Source of the DNA: Cecembia lonarensis LW9
GTDB lineage: Bacteria > Bacteroidota > Bacteroidia > Cytophagales > Cyclobacteriaceae
Length of the DNA: 64,000 bases
Assembly (NCBI RefSeq): GCF_000298295.1
Contig: NZ_AMGM01000010.1
Span: 30,967-94,966 of the forward strand
Reading direction: 5' to 3'
The notes under the pieces are model-generated. The model searched no databases, was not told where the DNA came from, and saw only the letters and a program-made list of their open reading frames with translations. The translations under genes were made by a program, and so were the position numbers. Shown here piece after piece: positions 24,466 to 35,700 of the stretch. Numbering within the stretch: the first letter of the stretch is position 1; every line of letters begins with the position of its first letter.

Positions 24466-24915
24466 ATGTCACTAGAAGTAGGAAACACAGCACCTGACTT
24501 TGAAGCAAAGGACCAAAATGGAAATTTGATCAAGTTATCGGATTTTAAAGGAAAAAAGGTTGTACTTTATTTTTACCCTAAAGACAATACCCCTGGATGT
24601 ACTGCTCAGGCCTGTAACCTTAGGGATAATTACGAAGCCTTACAAAATGCAGGATATGTAGTGTTAGGTGTCAGTTCTGATTCTGAAAAATCTCACCAAA
24701 AATTCATCGAAAAACAAGGTTTGCCTTTCTCCCTTATCGCAGATGAGGATCTCAAAGTACATGAAGCTTATGGTACCTGGGTAGAGAAATCCATGTATGG
24801 CAGAAAGTACATGGGAACTGCCAGAACCACCTTTGTCATCGATGAGGAAGGTAAATTGGAAGAGATTATTGACAAAGTGAAAACCAAAGAGCATACAAAT
24901 CAAATTCTCAAATAA
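24466..24915 (+). CDS. bcp: Thioredoxin-dependent peroxiredoxin, BCP type
   Basis: The 149-residue protein reduces hydrogen peroxide and organic hydroperoxides using thioredoxin. The peroxidatic cysteine is Cys45 in PKDNTPGCTAQAC and the likely resolving one is Cys50, the spacing typical of the BCP/PrxQ group. The DFKGKKVVLYFYPKD and GTARTTFVID blocks are also characteristic. It is cytoplasmic with no signal. It starts 27 bp after the M23 gene and ends 10 bp before the transketolase genes, so it probably shares their transcript. Confidence 0.95.
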   Translation: MSLEVGNTAPDFEAKDQNGNLIKLSDFKGKKVVLYFYPKDNTPGCTAQACNLRDNYEALQNAGYVVLGVSSDSEKSHQKFIEKQGLPFSLIADEDLKVHEAYGTWVEKSMYGRKYMGTARTTFVIDEEGKLEEIIDKVKTKEHTNQILK

Positions 24916-24925
24916 TTCCAATCCA

Positions 24926-25777
24926 ATGGAAACACAATCAATCGATCAACTCAAGAAAATCTGTTCTCAAGTAAGAAGGGATTGTCTCCGCATGGTACAT
25001 GCCGTACAATCGGGACATCCAGGAGCAGCCTTAGGTCTGACAGAGTATTTTGTGGCGCTATATTTCAAAGAAATGGAGCACAACAACAGCTTTGACATCG
25101 ACGGAAAAGGTGAAGACCTGTTCTTTTTATCCAATGGCCACGTCTCTGCACTTTGGTACAGTGTATTGGCCAGAACCGGCTACTTCAGCACAGATGAATT
25201 GGGAACTTTCAGGAAAATCAACTCCAGGCTTCAGGGACATCCGGCGACGGAAGAAGGTTTGCCGGGCGTAAGAATTGCCTCCGGCTCATTAGGTCAAGGT
25301 CTTTCTGTAGCCATTGGAGCAGCACAGGCCAAAAAACTCAACCAGGATGACAGAGTAGTTTATGTCATGATGGGAGATGGTGAGCAGCAGGAAGGACAAA
25401 TTTGGGAGGCAGCCATGTATGCAGCCCATTACAAAATTGACAACCTGATTGCTGCAGTGGATTATAACGGTCAGCAAATTGATGGGCCTACTGAAAAAGT
25501 AATGGACCTGTTAAACCTAAGGGCCAAATATGAAGCTTTTGGCTGGGAAGTGATCGATATTAAAAAGGGGAATGAAATAGAGTCTGTTTTGGAAGGATTG
25601 ACCAAGGCCAAATCGCTTATAGGAAAAGGAAAACCTGTACTGATTCTACTCTACACAGAAATGGGTTATGGCGTAGATTTCATGGTTGGTACACATAAGT
25701 GGCACGGAGTAGCTCCGAATGATGAACAACTGGAAAATGCTTTGGGACAATTAGAAGAAACACTTGGAGACTATTAA
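24926..25777 (+). CDS. Transketolase, N-terminal (thiamine-binding) subunit
   Basis: Transketolase moves two-carbon ketol units in the pentose phosphate pathway. Here it is split in two genes. This 283-residue half carries the TPP and magnesium site: GDGEQQEGQIWEAAM with VDYNGQQIDGP at residues 150-190. The substrate-side motif HPGAALGLTEYFVALYF is near 30 and SGSLGQGLSVAIGAA near 120. Split transketolases are common in bacteria and archaea. The stop is one base from the start of the second half, so the two chains are likely made in equal amounts. Confidence 0.94.
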   Translation: METQSIDQLKKICSQVRRDCLRMVHAVQSGHPGAALGLTEYFVALYFKEMEHNNSFDIDGKGEDLFFLSNGHVSALWYSVLARTGYFSTDELGTFRKINSRLQGHPATEEGLPGVRIASGSLGQGLSVAIGAAQAKKLNQDDRVVYVMMGDGEQQEGQIWEAAMYAAHYKIDNLIAAVDYNGQQIDGPTEKVMDLLNLRAKYEAFGWEVIDIKKGNEIESVLEGLTKAKSLIGKGKPVLILLYTEMGYGVDFMVGTHKWHGVAPNDEQLENALGQLEETLGDY

Positions 25778-25778
25778 A

Positions 25779-26747
25779 ATGGAAAAGACCTTAGATTTAA
25801 AATACACATATACCGAGAAAAAAGATACCCGTTCAGGATTTGGAGATGGATTATTGGAGGCAGGCAGGAAAAACCCCAATGTAGTGGGCTTATGCGCTGA
25901 CCTTATCGGTTCATTAAAAATGGGTGCCTTTCAAAAGGAATTTCCGGAGAGATTTTTCCAGGTAGGTATTGCAGAAGCCAATATGATCGGTTTGGCGGCA
26001 GGCATGACCATCGGCGGAAAAATCCCTTTTACAGGTACCTTTGCCAATTTCTCAACCGGGAGGGTTTACGACCAGATCCGTCAATCTGTGGCCTACTCCG
26101 AAAAAAATGTCAAAATCTGTGCTTCACATGCAGGCCTTACCTTAGGCGAAGATGGTGCCACGCATCAGATTTTGGAAGATGTGGGCATGATGAAAATGCT
26201 CCCAAACATGACCGTTATTGTCCCATGTGACTATAACCAAACCAAAGCAGCGACTTTGGCTTTGGTGGACCATCATGGTCCCGCCTATTTGAGATTTGGA
26301 CGCCCTAGCTGGCCTATCTTCACAGCAGCTGACCAAAAGTTTGAAATTGGCAAAGCCATCAAAATGATCGAGGGAACCGATGTGACCATCTTTGCCACCG
26401 GACATTTGGTATGGGAAGCCATTGTGGCCGAAGCCATGCTCAGGGAAGAGGGCATCTCTGCTGAAGTGATCAATATACATACCATCAAGCCTTTGGATGA
26501 GGCTGCTATCCTTGAGTCTGTTACCAAAACAGGTTGTGCAGTTTCAGCCGAAGAACATCAGGTAAATGGTGGCCTAGGCGACAGCATCGCTCAGTTATTG
26601 ACTAGAAACCACCCAGCTCCATTGGAATACGTAGGTGTAAATGATGCTTTTGGTGAATCCGGAACACCTACCCAACTCTTGGAAAAATATGGCTTAAATG
26701 CAGACAACATCGTCAAAGCAGCCAAAAAATCCATTGGGAGAAAATAA
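25779..26747 (+). CDS. Transketolase, C-terminal subunit
   Basis: This 322-residue half holds the pyrimidine-binding and C-terminal domains. FQVGIAEANMIGLAAGMT (about residues 60-78) contains the conserved glutamate that activates thiamine pyrophosphate. ASHAGLTLGEDGATHQ near 112 and AEEHQVNGGLGDSIAQ near 260 are also typical. I start at ATG 25779. A TTG at 25764 would only add five residues and overlap the partner gene. A strong terminator follows at 26770-26800, closing the run of plus-strand genes from moaA. Confidence 0.94.
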   Translation: MEKTLDLKYTYTEKKDTRSGFGDGLLEAGRKNPNVVGLCADLIGSLKMGAFQKEFPERFFQVGIAEANMIGLAAGMTIGGKIPFTGTFANFSTGRVYDQIRQSVAYSEKNVKICASHAGLTLGEDGATHQILEDVGMMKMLPNMTVIVPCDYNQTKAATLALVDHHGPAYLRFGRPSWPIFTAADQKFEIGKAIKMIEGTDVTIFATGHLVWEAIVAEAMLREEGISAEVINIHTIKPLDEAAILESVTKTGCAVSAEEHQVNGGLGDSIAQLLTRNHPAPLEYVGVNDAFGESGTPTQLLEKYGLNADNIVKAAKKSIGRK

Positions 26748-26769
26748 ACTGCTTGAAAAATAAAACATT

Positions 26770-26800
26770 AACCGTGGTGCAAAAGCATCACGGTTTTTTT
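26770..26800 (+). terminator. Strong Rho-independent terminator after transketolase
   Basis: A 10-bp stem, ACCGTGGTGC (26771-26780) with GCATCACGGT (26785-26794), has an AAAA loop and is followed by T6. It closes the plus-strand gene run starting at moaA. Confidence 0.92.
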
Positions 26801-26845
26801 ATATTTGATTAGTTTCTTTTTTGTTTAACCAAAATTAAAACAGCC

Positions 26846-28522
26846 ATGAAGCTATTTTCTTCTTTTTTACTTTTTGCCATTATCCTCGCGGTAGACCCTG
26901 GAAGTTGCGAAGAAAAACTCAAAAAACTTACTTCTACAGGTACCAATGAGCAAACATCTCCAACACCTGAGCCCACTGTTCAGCAAAATCCGGATTTTGA
27001 AGCTCCGGTTATTTTTGATGAGGCCGCAAGAGTAGCTTCCAACGAGCAGCAAGCAGGCCACCTTGTAGGTGTCTATTTCATGCCTTCTTGGAATACCTCC
27101 GGGGACCCTAAACGGGATGTGGACAGTTTCTGGTCCTGTCTAACAGGCAGAGAAGATTGTTCAAGCTTACAAAACCCCGGCATATGGGGGCCAAGGGGAA
27201 GGATCTATAACAGGCAATATCCCTATGAAGGACCTTTTTTGGAGAGAAAACCTCATGCCAGCTTGGGCGGCTTCTACAAAAGGGATGACCCCAAAACAGC
27301 GAAGAAGCAATTGGAGTACATGAAAAATTATGGTATTGATTTTTTTGCCTACAATTGGTTTTTTGGAAGACACTACTACTATCATTTGTATTTTGGCCCT
27401 CAGTCCAAAATTTACTACCCGGAAGGTTGGAAAATTGACCCTAACCGCGATGGCAGGGTGGCTGTCCCCGGCCTCGAGGAATGGTCGGATCAACTGACCG
27501 TCTTATTACAGGAAAATGAGAAGCTCCCAGCTGATAAACAGATGAAGTGGGCCATCAACTGGTGTGATGACAGTGATGAAAGGTGGAAATTATGGCTGGA
27601 CCTGGGTTCTCCTGAAAGTATGGCAGCAGGCAGAAACTTTCCTGGGGAAAAACCTGACAGGAACCTCTACTTACAGGTGCATGATAAAATTACCCAGTTG
27701 TGGATTGACAAATATTTCAAAAGGAAAGATTATCTAAAAGATCCTGACGGCCGCCCTATTGTGTATTTTTATTTCCCACAAGATACGGAGTCCAGAGCCT
27801 CCTTTTATGGTATCAGCATGAAGGAATTATTGGACAGGTCAAAGGCATTGGCCATCAAAAATGGCCTGAAAGGGATCAAATTTATTGCGGTTGCATCTGG
27901 AGCGATGATGCCCAATGAGCGACAGTACGGCATGCCTACCCGATGGAGGCCCAATAACAGCCGGGAACCCTGGAAAGGAGGCAGATATACTGACCGCTTA
28001 CTTTTTCAGGATTACGTTCCAAGGTTAAAAAACATGGGCTTTGAAGGACTGACAGCCTATGTATACCACAACTTCTTTGAACTGGACAATAAGAGTTTTG
28101 CGGACATGCGCAAAACCTACCAAGGGCATTGGAACCGATGGGCTGAACAATTTAAAAATGACCCCAATTTTGAATACCAAGTACCCGTAGCAATGGGTTG
28201 GGACATGCGCCCCGCCGGTGGTACCTGGCCCCAACAGACTGGCTTTCCTTCAGAACCCCAGAAAGATCGGGTACATAGCAACAAAGCCACCTTCAAAGCT
28301 AAGTTAGAAGAGGCACGCACCATTTCGGAAAAGTACAAACCTACCAATGGAAATACCATCATGATTTGCTGCTGGAATGAATACCTTGAAGGTAATTACA
28401 TTGAGCCAACAGAAGGACATGGTTTTGCTTATCTTGAAGCCATTAAAGAGGTTTACATGGACAGGAGGACCGGGTTTATTCCCGCTCCCCCAGCTTTTGC
28501 TGCCAGTTCCAGGAATCCCTAA
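26846..28522 (+). CDS. GH99/WbsX-like secreted protein
   Basis: The 558-residue protein has an N-terminal signal (residues 1-20) with a possible but weak lipobox ending at Cys21. A Thr/Pro/Glu-rich linker spans about 30-55. The rest looks like the GH99-like WbsX fold: VGVYFMPSWN near 75, YGIDFFAYNWFFG near 165, and CCWNEYLEGNYIEPTEGHGFAYL near 515, which parallels the WNEW-EGxYxEP block of WbsX proteins. GH99 members are endo-alpha-mannosidases. WbsX members occur in polysaccharide loci, so a role in glycan cleavage is likely but not proven. Its last 47 bp overlap the 3' end of galE on the other strand. Confidence 0.78.
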   Translation: MKLFSSFLLFAIILAVDPGSCEEKLKKLTSTGTNEQTSPTPEPTVQQNPDFEAPVIFDEAARVASNEQQAGHLVGVYFMPSWNTSGDPKRDVDSFWSCLTGREDCSSLQNPGIWGPRGRIYNRQYPYEGPFLERKPHASLGGFYKRDDPKTAKKQLEYMKNYGIDFFAYNWFFGRHYYYHLYFGPQSKIYYPEGWKIDPNRDGRVAVPGLEEWSDQLTVLLQENEKLPADKQMKWAINWCDDSDERWKLWLDLGSPESMAAGRNFPGEKPDRNLYLQVHDKITQLWIDKYFKRKDYLKDPDGRPIVYFYFPQDTESRASFYGISMKELLDRSKALAIKNGLKGIKFIAVASGAMMPNERQYGMPTRWRPNNSREPWKGGRYTDRLLFQDYVPRLKNMGFEGLTAYVYHNFFELDNKSFADMRKTYQGHWNRWAEQFKNDPNFEYQVPVAMGWDMRPAGGTWPQQTGFPSEPQKDRVHSNKATFKAKLEEARTISEKYKPTNGNTIMICCWNEYLEGNYIEPTEGHGFAYLEAIKEVYMDRRTGFIPAPPAFAASSRNP

Positions 28523-29495
28523 GGGAATCTTCTAGACTGTATTGGGCCTGCCAGCCAAGAACCTTATTGATCTTGTCTGTATTGGCCCAAACCTTTTCTA
28601 TATCACCCGGACGTCTTGGCCCGATATGGTAATTCAGAGGCTTTCCACTGACTTTTTCAAAAGTTTTGATGACTTCCAATACGGTATTCCCTTTACCGGT
28701 GCCTACATTGAACAAATCGTAAAAGTTATCCTTTTGCCTGAATAGGTATTCCAGTGCCTTGACATGGGCATCAGCCAGGTCCATCACGTGAATATAATCC
28801 CTGATACAACTGCCATCAGGCGTATCGTAGTCACTGCCAAAAACGGTAAGTTTTTCCCTGATACCAACCGCTGTCTGGGTGATAAAGGGAACCAGATTGT
28901 TAGGAACTCCCAATGGCAACTCACCAATTTCACCCGAAGGATGAGCTCCTACAGGGTTGAAATACCTCAAGGAGATGACCCTGCTGGCAATACCGCTCTT
29001 GATATAGTCTCTCAAAATATCCTCACAGATCTTTTTGGTATTACCATAAGGGCTCTCAGCTTCCTGACGGGGCGTTTCTTCACTTACAGGTAATATATCC
29101 GGTTGGCCATATACCGTACAACTTGAAGAAAAAACCAGTTCTTTGACGCCAAAATCGACCATAGTCTCCAACAGAATCAATAAGGAGTCAATGTTGTTGG
29201 TATAATATTTCAAGGGTAGCTGCGTACTCTCCCCTACTGCTTTGTATGCTGCAAAATGAATCACGCCTTCAAATTGATTTTCAGCAAAAATACGCTGCAT
29301 GAGGGCCTTGTCATTGCAGTCCCCTTCATAACATTTAAGTGCTTTTCCCAGGATTGTCTCTATTCCAATCAAAGCAGACTTATTTGAATTGGAAAAATTA
29401 TCTATGATTATCGGCTCAAAACCAGCATTGACCAATGCTACTGCCGTATGGGAACCGATATACCCGGCTCCACCAGTGATCAAAATTTTTTTCAT
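28476..29495 (-). CDS. galE: UDP-glucose 4-epimerase
   Basis: GalE interconverts UDP-glucose and UDP-galactose with bound NAD. The 339-residue SDR protein has the NAD motif GGAGYIGSH at residues 7-15, a catalytic Ser-Thr-Tyr-Lys region (SSSCTVYG near 124 and YGNTKK near 150) and the conserved SLRYFNPVGAHPSG block. It is cytoplasmic and feeds galactose into surface glycans or takes it from them. It follows the two adhesin genes on the same strand by 33 bp, so it could be read through from that unit. Its C-terminal codons overlap the convergent GH99-like gene. Confidence 0.96.
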   Translation of the reverse strand: MKKILITGGAGYIGSHTAVALVNAGFEPIIIDNFSNSNKSALIGIETILGKALKCYEGDCNDKALMQRIFAENQFEGVIHFAAYKAVGESTQLPLKYYTNNIDSLLILLETMVDFGVKELVFSSSCTVYGQPDILPVSEETPRQEAESPYGNTKKICEDILRDYIKSGIASRVISLRYFNPVGAHPSGEIGELPLGVPNNLVPFITQTAVGIREKLTVFGSDYDTPDGSCIRDYIHVMDLADAHVKALEYLFRQKDNFYDLFNVGTGKGNTVLEVIKTFEKVSGKPLNYHIGPRRPGDIEKVWANTDKINKVLGWQAQYSLEDSLRDSWNWQQKLGERE

Positions 29496-29528
29496 ATAAA
29501 CAAATATTAAAGTGCAATTATAAAGGTT

Positions 29529-32500
29529 TTATCTGATTAAAGTAAAAATACCCCTTTGTTGTCTTGATTTACCCTGACCATCCAAAGTAAAGAAATATTC
29601 AATCATGTAAGAATAGGTGCCATTCGGTGCATCTTCCCCATCTATGAGGCCATCCCAGCCAGTGTCACCTGCAAAAAGCAATTGTCCCCACTTGTTATAA
29701 ACCATCAATTTAAAATCAATGGCACAATTACTCACACCCATAAATGGGCCATCTGAAGGAATGAAGCCGGTAGGCATACGCAATTGGGGAACCCCTTCAT
29801 TCATTTCTCCAATGAAATTTTGGCTACAGCCATTCGCATCAGTCACAGTAAAAGGATAAATACCCGCTGGAATATCTCGAAGAGACGGACCCGTTGAACC
29901 ATCCCATTCCCAGGTTATGGTATAAGGTGCTGTGCCACCTTCCGGAATTACACTGAGTATTCCGCTTGCAATACCTGGACAAGCAATTTTTTCTATATCA
30001 GTAAGTGCTTTTATAGGTTCCGGAGAGCCTATACTTACTTCCAACTCAAATATGCATTTGGCCGCATCGATAACCTTAAAGGTGTAATCACCCCTTTCCA
30101 GGTCAAATATTTGAATAGAACCTCCCATGACCAACACTTTCTCTTCATCTACCCTGTATGGAGGGAGGCCTCCTTTTATGTTAAAACTCACATAACCATC
30201 GACACTATCATAACAACTTGCATCTACAATGGCAGGGTTACCCACCAACTCCATAGGCTCAGACTCCTTGATTTCAAGTTGTTCAAGGAAAATCTCACAG
30301 CCCCCTGTATCGATGATCAAAACTTCATAAAACCCCGGGTTTAAGGCCTCAGCCAAAGGAGCATCTAAGTCCGGATCGTGGCTCCATTTGAAGTTGTATT
30401 GACCGCTTCCTCCAGTCACATTCAAACGTATAAAACCATCGGCTGAACCGGGACAAATAAATGCCGTCAGCTCGGCGATATCCGCCATCAAAGGGGGGTT
30501 GACCGTAACTTCAAGTTTCTTGGATTCCCCTACACAGGAAAGGTTGATTTCACTCAATTCCTCGTACCAGATTTCACCTTGCGTGCCGACAGGTCCCCAG
30601 TCAACCTCTACTTCAGGGGCCGAAGGGTCAGAAAGGATTGTCCCACCGTTGATAAACCATGCATATTTGCGGTTTGGCAAACGGTCTTTGACTTCATAAT
30701 TGTAGGTCATCCCTTCCTGAAAACAAACCTGACTGATACCTTTAGCCAGTCCGGGCTCTATGAACTCATTGACCAGCACATCGTAAGCTTTTTCAGGGGC
30801 TAGGCAGCCCTGTTCGGTTACAGGAATAGCAAAAACTTTTGCATCAGGGTTGAATCCCCCCCATCGGATCCGAACTGAAAAATCATCCGATTCCAGAATC
30901 TCTCCTCCCGCTACGTCCCAAAGCACTTTATTTACGTTGAGAGGATTTTCAAAGACATAAATGGCCTCGTCAATTTCCGGACAAACACTCTCAGGCCCCT
31001 CTATTTCACCAAATGTTTCCAATACTTCCACATCGAAGAAAGCTTCTTCTATCTCATCACAAGCCATATTCCCGGTTAAGGCAACTATTTTCACTTGGTA
31101 TTTTCCCGGGCTATCAAATACATGATCGACCGTTTTTCCCTCTTTGACTTCGGAACCATCACCAAAATTCCATTCAAAAATTTCAAACTTGGGATTCCTG
31201 GGCATGACGGTCCAAGACCCATTTTCTCCAAGACAGGCTACATTTTCTCCGAAAACCTCAAAATCATAGGCTACTTCTGTTTCATAATTAAGGTTATTAA
31301 GACTGGCGCCTGCTGAATAACCATAAGATTCAATAAAGCCTGAACCATAGGCATATGCAATAAGACCCTCTGGATTTAAAAGTGTATGACTACCTTCCTC
31401 AACTTTAATTTGGGCATAGGCATAATTGGGATTTCCCGGTACAGGATTAAATTGATTACCCACATTTACCCCATCCAAAACGGTCTGATTGACAGCATTT
31501 ATGGGCACCAATATGTTAACAAAATGATCTACAATGCCCACAACACCGACAGAGGAAAAAACAGTCCTTTTAATCATTTGTGGGTTGGGACTTAGGGTAA
31601 TCATGGTGGGGTCCCCATCACTGGCACCTGGTCCAACCTGAATATTGCACATGTAACTTTTTGCAAAAACCGTAACGGCAATAGGCTTGTCTCCTGTAAT
31701 GGAGGCCAATTCTTCTCTACCAAACGAAAATGTAGTAAATTTACCTGCGTTTAAACTAGCCCTTTCTTGGCCATTGATAAATACCTTGGTGTTGTTCTCA
31801 GCGGCCAAAACTTTTACCATTTCACCGGATGTCCTTCCCGCCAAAGGGATATGGATGTATTCCTTACCCCATGAATAAGTAGGATATATTTGCTGAAACA
31901 GGTGATCTCCGGTTGACGCATTTTCGCAGTCAAGCCCAACAGATGTCATTTTATTTCCACCAAATACAGCAATATTTTTACAATCATCTTCCGATGAGCC
32001 TATTACTTTAACCCTTGTACCTGTGAGATCACCTACTGCCTTTATCTGATAACTCTCTCCCCGGTTAAGGTCTATGGTTAAAGTGGAACCAGGAGGAACA
32101 GGTACCGGATCAAGGCTCTGTGCTGACAGCAAGATTTCAACTTTAGTATCATTCTCTGTGGCCACTATTAATAAGGTGCTTTCAAAATTTCTATTGTTAC
32201 CTGGGTTTGTACCTTCAGCAAACCGTTCATAATGGGCAGTCACCCAATAATCTTTACCAATGGAGGACAATGGCAGTACCACTGTGCCATCTGCACTTCT
32301 TTCCCTGAAATTAAATGCATGAACCGCTATGTTTCCATTAGAAAAGACATAGACTCCCTTGTCTTCAACTATTCTTGAACTTCTGTGTATCACATCTACT
32401 CCAGTGGTAGGAAACTCATACACAAACTGCTCCCCTTGCTTAATAGAAAAGGGAATTCGGTTGTTGGGATATTCTATAAAACCCTCAGCATCTTCTTCGG

Positions 32501-32672
32501 CAGAAATCAAAAGGGTGGCCTGATCGATCCTGTTGGGTGTTACCCTATGATTTTCCATAAAGCCAACAAAAAATTCCCGGCCAATTGTGGTGGATTGGGC
32601 CAATAAATCAACTTTCGGTAAGAACCCGAAAATAAAAACGATAATTAAAACTTCACGAATCCTCATTTTCAA
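29529..32672 (-). CDS. Large secreted adhesin-like protein with T9SS type B tail (copy 2)
   Basis: The 1047-residue protein has a Sec signal to about residue 26. Residues 55-460 match the IgGFc-binding N-terminal domain, with SADGTVVLPLSSIGKDYWVTAHYE. A PKD domain (about 490-555) contains FEWNFGDGSEVKEG and DSPGKYQVKIVAL. Two Ig-like segments follow. Three SprB-like repeats at about 745-945 carry motifs such as GSGQYNFKWSHD. The last 90 residues (RMPTGFIPSDG, VYNKWGQLLF, GWDGLIDG, NGTYSYMI) are the CHU_C gliding-motility domain that targets type IX secretion. It probably acts in surface adhesion. The upstream neighbour is a paralogue of identical length. Confidence 0.88.
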   Translation of the reverse strand: MKMRIREVLIIVFIFGFLPKVDLLAQSTTIGREFFVGFMENHRVTPNRIDQATLLISAEEDAEGFIEYPNNRIPFSIKQGEQFVYEFPTTGVDVIHRSSRIVEDKGVYVFSNGNIAVHAFNFRERSADGTVVLPLSSIGKDYWVTAHYERFAEGTNPGNNRNFESTLLIVATENDTKVEILLSAQSLDPVPVPPGSTLTIDLNRGESYQIKAVGDLTGTRVKVIGSSEDDCKNIAVFGGNKMTSVGLDCENASTGDHLFQQIYPTYSWGKEYIHIPLAGRTSGEMVKVLAAENNTKVFINGQERASLNAGKFTTFSFGREELASITGDKPIAVTVFAKSYMCNIQVGPGASDGDPTMITLSPNPQMIKRTVFSSVGVVGIVDHFVNILVPINAVNQTVLDGVNVGNQFNPVPGNPNYAYAQIKVEEGSHTLLNPEGLIAYAYGSGFIESYGYSAGASLNNLNYETEVAYDFEVFGENVACLGENGSWTVMPRNPKFEIFEWNFGDGSEVKEGKTVDHVFDSPGKYQVKIVALTGNMACDEIEEAFFDVEVLETFGEIEGPESVCPEIDEAIYVFENPLNVNKVLWDVAGGEILESDDFSVRIRWGGFNPDAKVFAIPVTEQGCLAPEKAYDVLVNEFIEPGLAKGISQVCFQEGMTYNYEVKDRLPNRKYAWFINGGTILSDPSAPEVEVDWGPVGTQGEIWYEELSEINLSCVGESKKLEVTVNPPLMADIAELTAFICPGSADGFIRLNVTGGSGQYNFKWSHDPDLDAPLAEALNPGFYEVLIIDTGGCEIFLEQLEIKESEPMELVGNPAIVDASCYDSVDGYVSFNIKGGLPPYRVDEEKVLVMGGSIQIFDLERGDYTFKVIDAAKCIFELEVSIGSPEPIKALTDIEKIACPGIASGILSVIPEGGTAPYTITWEWDGSTGPSLRDIPAGIYPFTVTDANGCSQNFIGEMNEGVPQLRMPTGFIPSDGPFMGVSNCAIDFKLMVYNKWGQLLFAGDTGWDGLIDGEDAPNGTYSYMIEYFFTLDGQGKSRQQRGIFTLIR

Positions 32673-32787
32673 TCTACTGACTGATGGTCCAATTTATCAA
32701 TAAAATTCTTAGAAAAAGCCCTCTGGCCTAGGGAACATCAAATGATTTTTATAGAATAATCATTTTACACGCTAAAAGGTTATCTAA

Positions 32788-35700
32788 TTATTGTAAAAGC
32801 GTAAAAATACCCCGTATTTCTTTGGTTTGAAATTGATCATCCAAAACAAAGGTATATTGATACATATAGGAATAAGATCCCAATGGAGCAGGTTCTCCCT
32901 TGATGGTCCCATCCCAACCTTGCCTGCCGGAATAAACCATTTGTCCCCATCGGTTGTAAACTGTCAGCACAAATTCTACTTCGCAATTGGAAACACCGCT
33001 AAACAATCCATCTCCCGGCAAAAATCCTGTTGGCATCCTGATTTGGGGCGCTGCTTCCTTTACTTCACCTACGCCAACCGATATGCAGCCACGGCTGTCT
33101 GTGACTTCAACCGGATAAATGCCTTGGGATAAACCTGTGAGTTGTATACCGTTTGACGCATCAAACTCCCAACTGTAGGTAAAGGGTGAAAAAATAGATT
33201 CAGGAAGGATAAGCAGTTCTCCGTTGGATTCGCCGGGACAACTGGGCTTTTGAAGCTGCACAATGACAGTTTCAGGTTCAGGTGAATCAATATCGAGTCT
33301 CAGAGGAACAGAGCAACCATTGGCGTCTTTGATTTCTAAATCGTAGCTTATGCCTTCGAGGTTATCAAAAAAGATTTCATTTTCATCAATGCGGGCTGCA
33401 TCAAAATCCACGGTATAGGGAGCCACACCTCCAGCTATCCATACCTTAGCGCTACCATCAGCCTTTCCAAAGCAGGAAATAGCTACATTTTCTACACGCC
33501 CTACTTCCAATTGTGCGGGTTGCTTGATTAGCAATTCCCCAGAGAATATCTCACAGCCTGAAGCATCTTTCACTTGAACGGTATAATTGCCGGCATGCAG
33601 TCCATTGGCTTCGGGGGCATTTAAATTCTCGTCATGGCTCCAAAGGTATTGTAAAGGCTGAATTCCCCCACTGAGATTTAATTTAATGACTCCTGAATTG
33701 TCTCCGAAACAGGAAAGATCGGCAATTTCCGGTTCTAAAAATTCAAAAATTCCATTCACCCTAACTTCCAAAACAGGAGAGTTTCCTTCACATAATTCAT
33801 CTGTTAAACTGAACTCCCTAAAAGAGACCTTTCCCATGACAGAAGGGTTTTCCCATGCAATCCTTGCCTTACCGGCTGAAGCCTCAATGAGTCTTCCGTT
33901 TTCGACAAACCATTCATAACCCCTGCTTTGTAAAGCATTGGGGACGACATATTCATAAATCTGATCAGGGTCAAAACAAACTTGGGTAGTACCTTCGGGT
34001 ATTTCGGATTGGATCACCTGATTTATCCTTACAGGCATTATAACTTCCTGCTGAGGACAACCTTCCAAGGTAAAGGGTATGGCCAGAATGGAGGCATCCG
34101 GATTGGCAGCCCCCCACCTAACCCTGACAGTGCCTGCCGCTTCATTGACTTCCAAAACTTCTCCCCCTTCTATTTTCCAGGTAACCTTAGAAAACGCATC
34201 TGCACTCTCAAAAATATATAGAAGCTCTTCCACTTCGGGACAGGCCGATGCTATTCCCGAAATTTCCCCACTTATTTCATTCACCTCTACAGTAAATATT
34301 ACCTCTTCCTGTTGGTCACAACTATTGGGACTAATGGAGGCAATAACCTTAACTTCAAACTGTCCCTTTTCAGTAAAAGTATGCTGCACGTTTTGACCTT
34401 CCTTAGGAACAGATCCATCTCCAAAATCCCACAAAAAATACGTAAAAACATCATTTTCAGGGATGATTTCCCAGGATGCTTCTTGGTTCAAGCACGCAAC
34501 CCTATCCCCTTCAACTTCAAACTCATAAATCGGGCTAACTTCAAAATTAAGGTTATTCAAACTCGCCCCAGCCGCATATCCATAAGACTCCACATCTCCA
34601 AAACCATAGACATAGGCAATAAATCCATCATTATTCCTCAACCTGTGTACCCCTTGTGCAATGTTGATTCTTGCATAAGAAAAATCAGGTGACTGAGGAA
34701 AAGGTGCAAATCTGTTGCCTATGTTTTGACCATCTAAGAAGGTAAGTCCGGCAGTGTTTGTCCTGACAATGACGTTGACGTAATGGGCGGTAACTACCGG
34801 AAGCTTTATCGCATTGAATGTCACAGATGTCAGTAACTGTTGGTTTGGGCTGTAACTGATCATAAAAGGATCTCCATCCCCATAAAAAGGAGCATTGGGC
34901 TGATTACATTCCTGGCTTTTTGAAAAAACAGTGACAGCCGTCGGCTTACTACTGCTTATACTTTTGACCAGGTCCGGGCCAAAATCTAAGGTTAAGTACT
35001 CCCCTGCATTCAATACTCCTACATTTTGTCCATCAACGAACAAATTGGTGTTATTTTCAGCAGCGACCACTTTTACAAGTTCACCGGAACTTCTACCGGC
35101 CATGGAAACGTGGAGGTATTCAGTACCCCAGGTTTTAATGGGATACAAATGTTGAAACAAATGATCATTGGCCCCGCCACAATTGCCAACACTGGTCCAT
35201 TTATTACCTCCAAAAGCAGCAATATTCTTACAATCTGCCGGATTATCTCCTATCACCCTAATTCTGGTACCTGTCAGGTCGGCCTTTGATTTGACCTGGT
35301 AACTCTGACCGGCATTCAAGGTAATGGTAAAAGGTACATTGGGCTGGTTTCCTGATAATGTAAAAACCGAGGGCGTAATTTCTATTTGGGTATTGTCCTC
35401 GACTGCAACCACCATAAAAAGGCTTTCATCATTTACATTAGGTGCATAATTGTAAGCCGTATTAGCCGTCATTATTTCAAAATGGGAAGTGACATAATAT
35501 TCTTTTCCCAATGAGGCAATGGGTAAAACTACCGTTCCATCGGCAGACCTTATCCTTTCATTAAACGCGTACACGGATATATTTCCTGAAGACTGAACAT
35601 ATACGCTTTTATTTTCTATCACCCCGGAAGTACGGACCAACATGTCCTCATCTTCAATTTTGTAAAAAAACTCCTGCCCTTCCTGTAAGCTAAAATCTAT

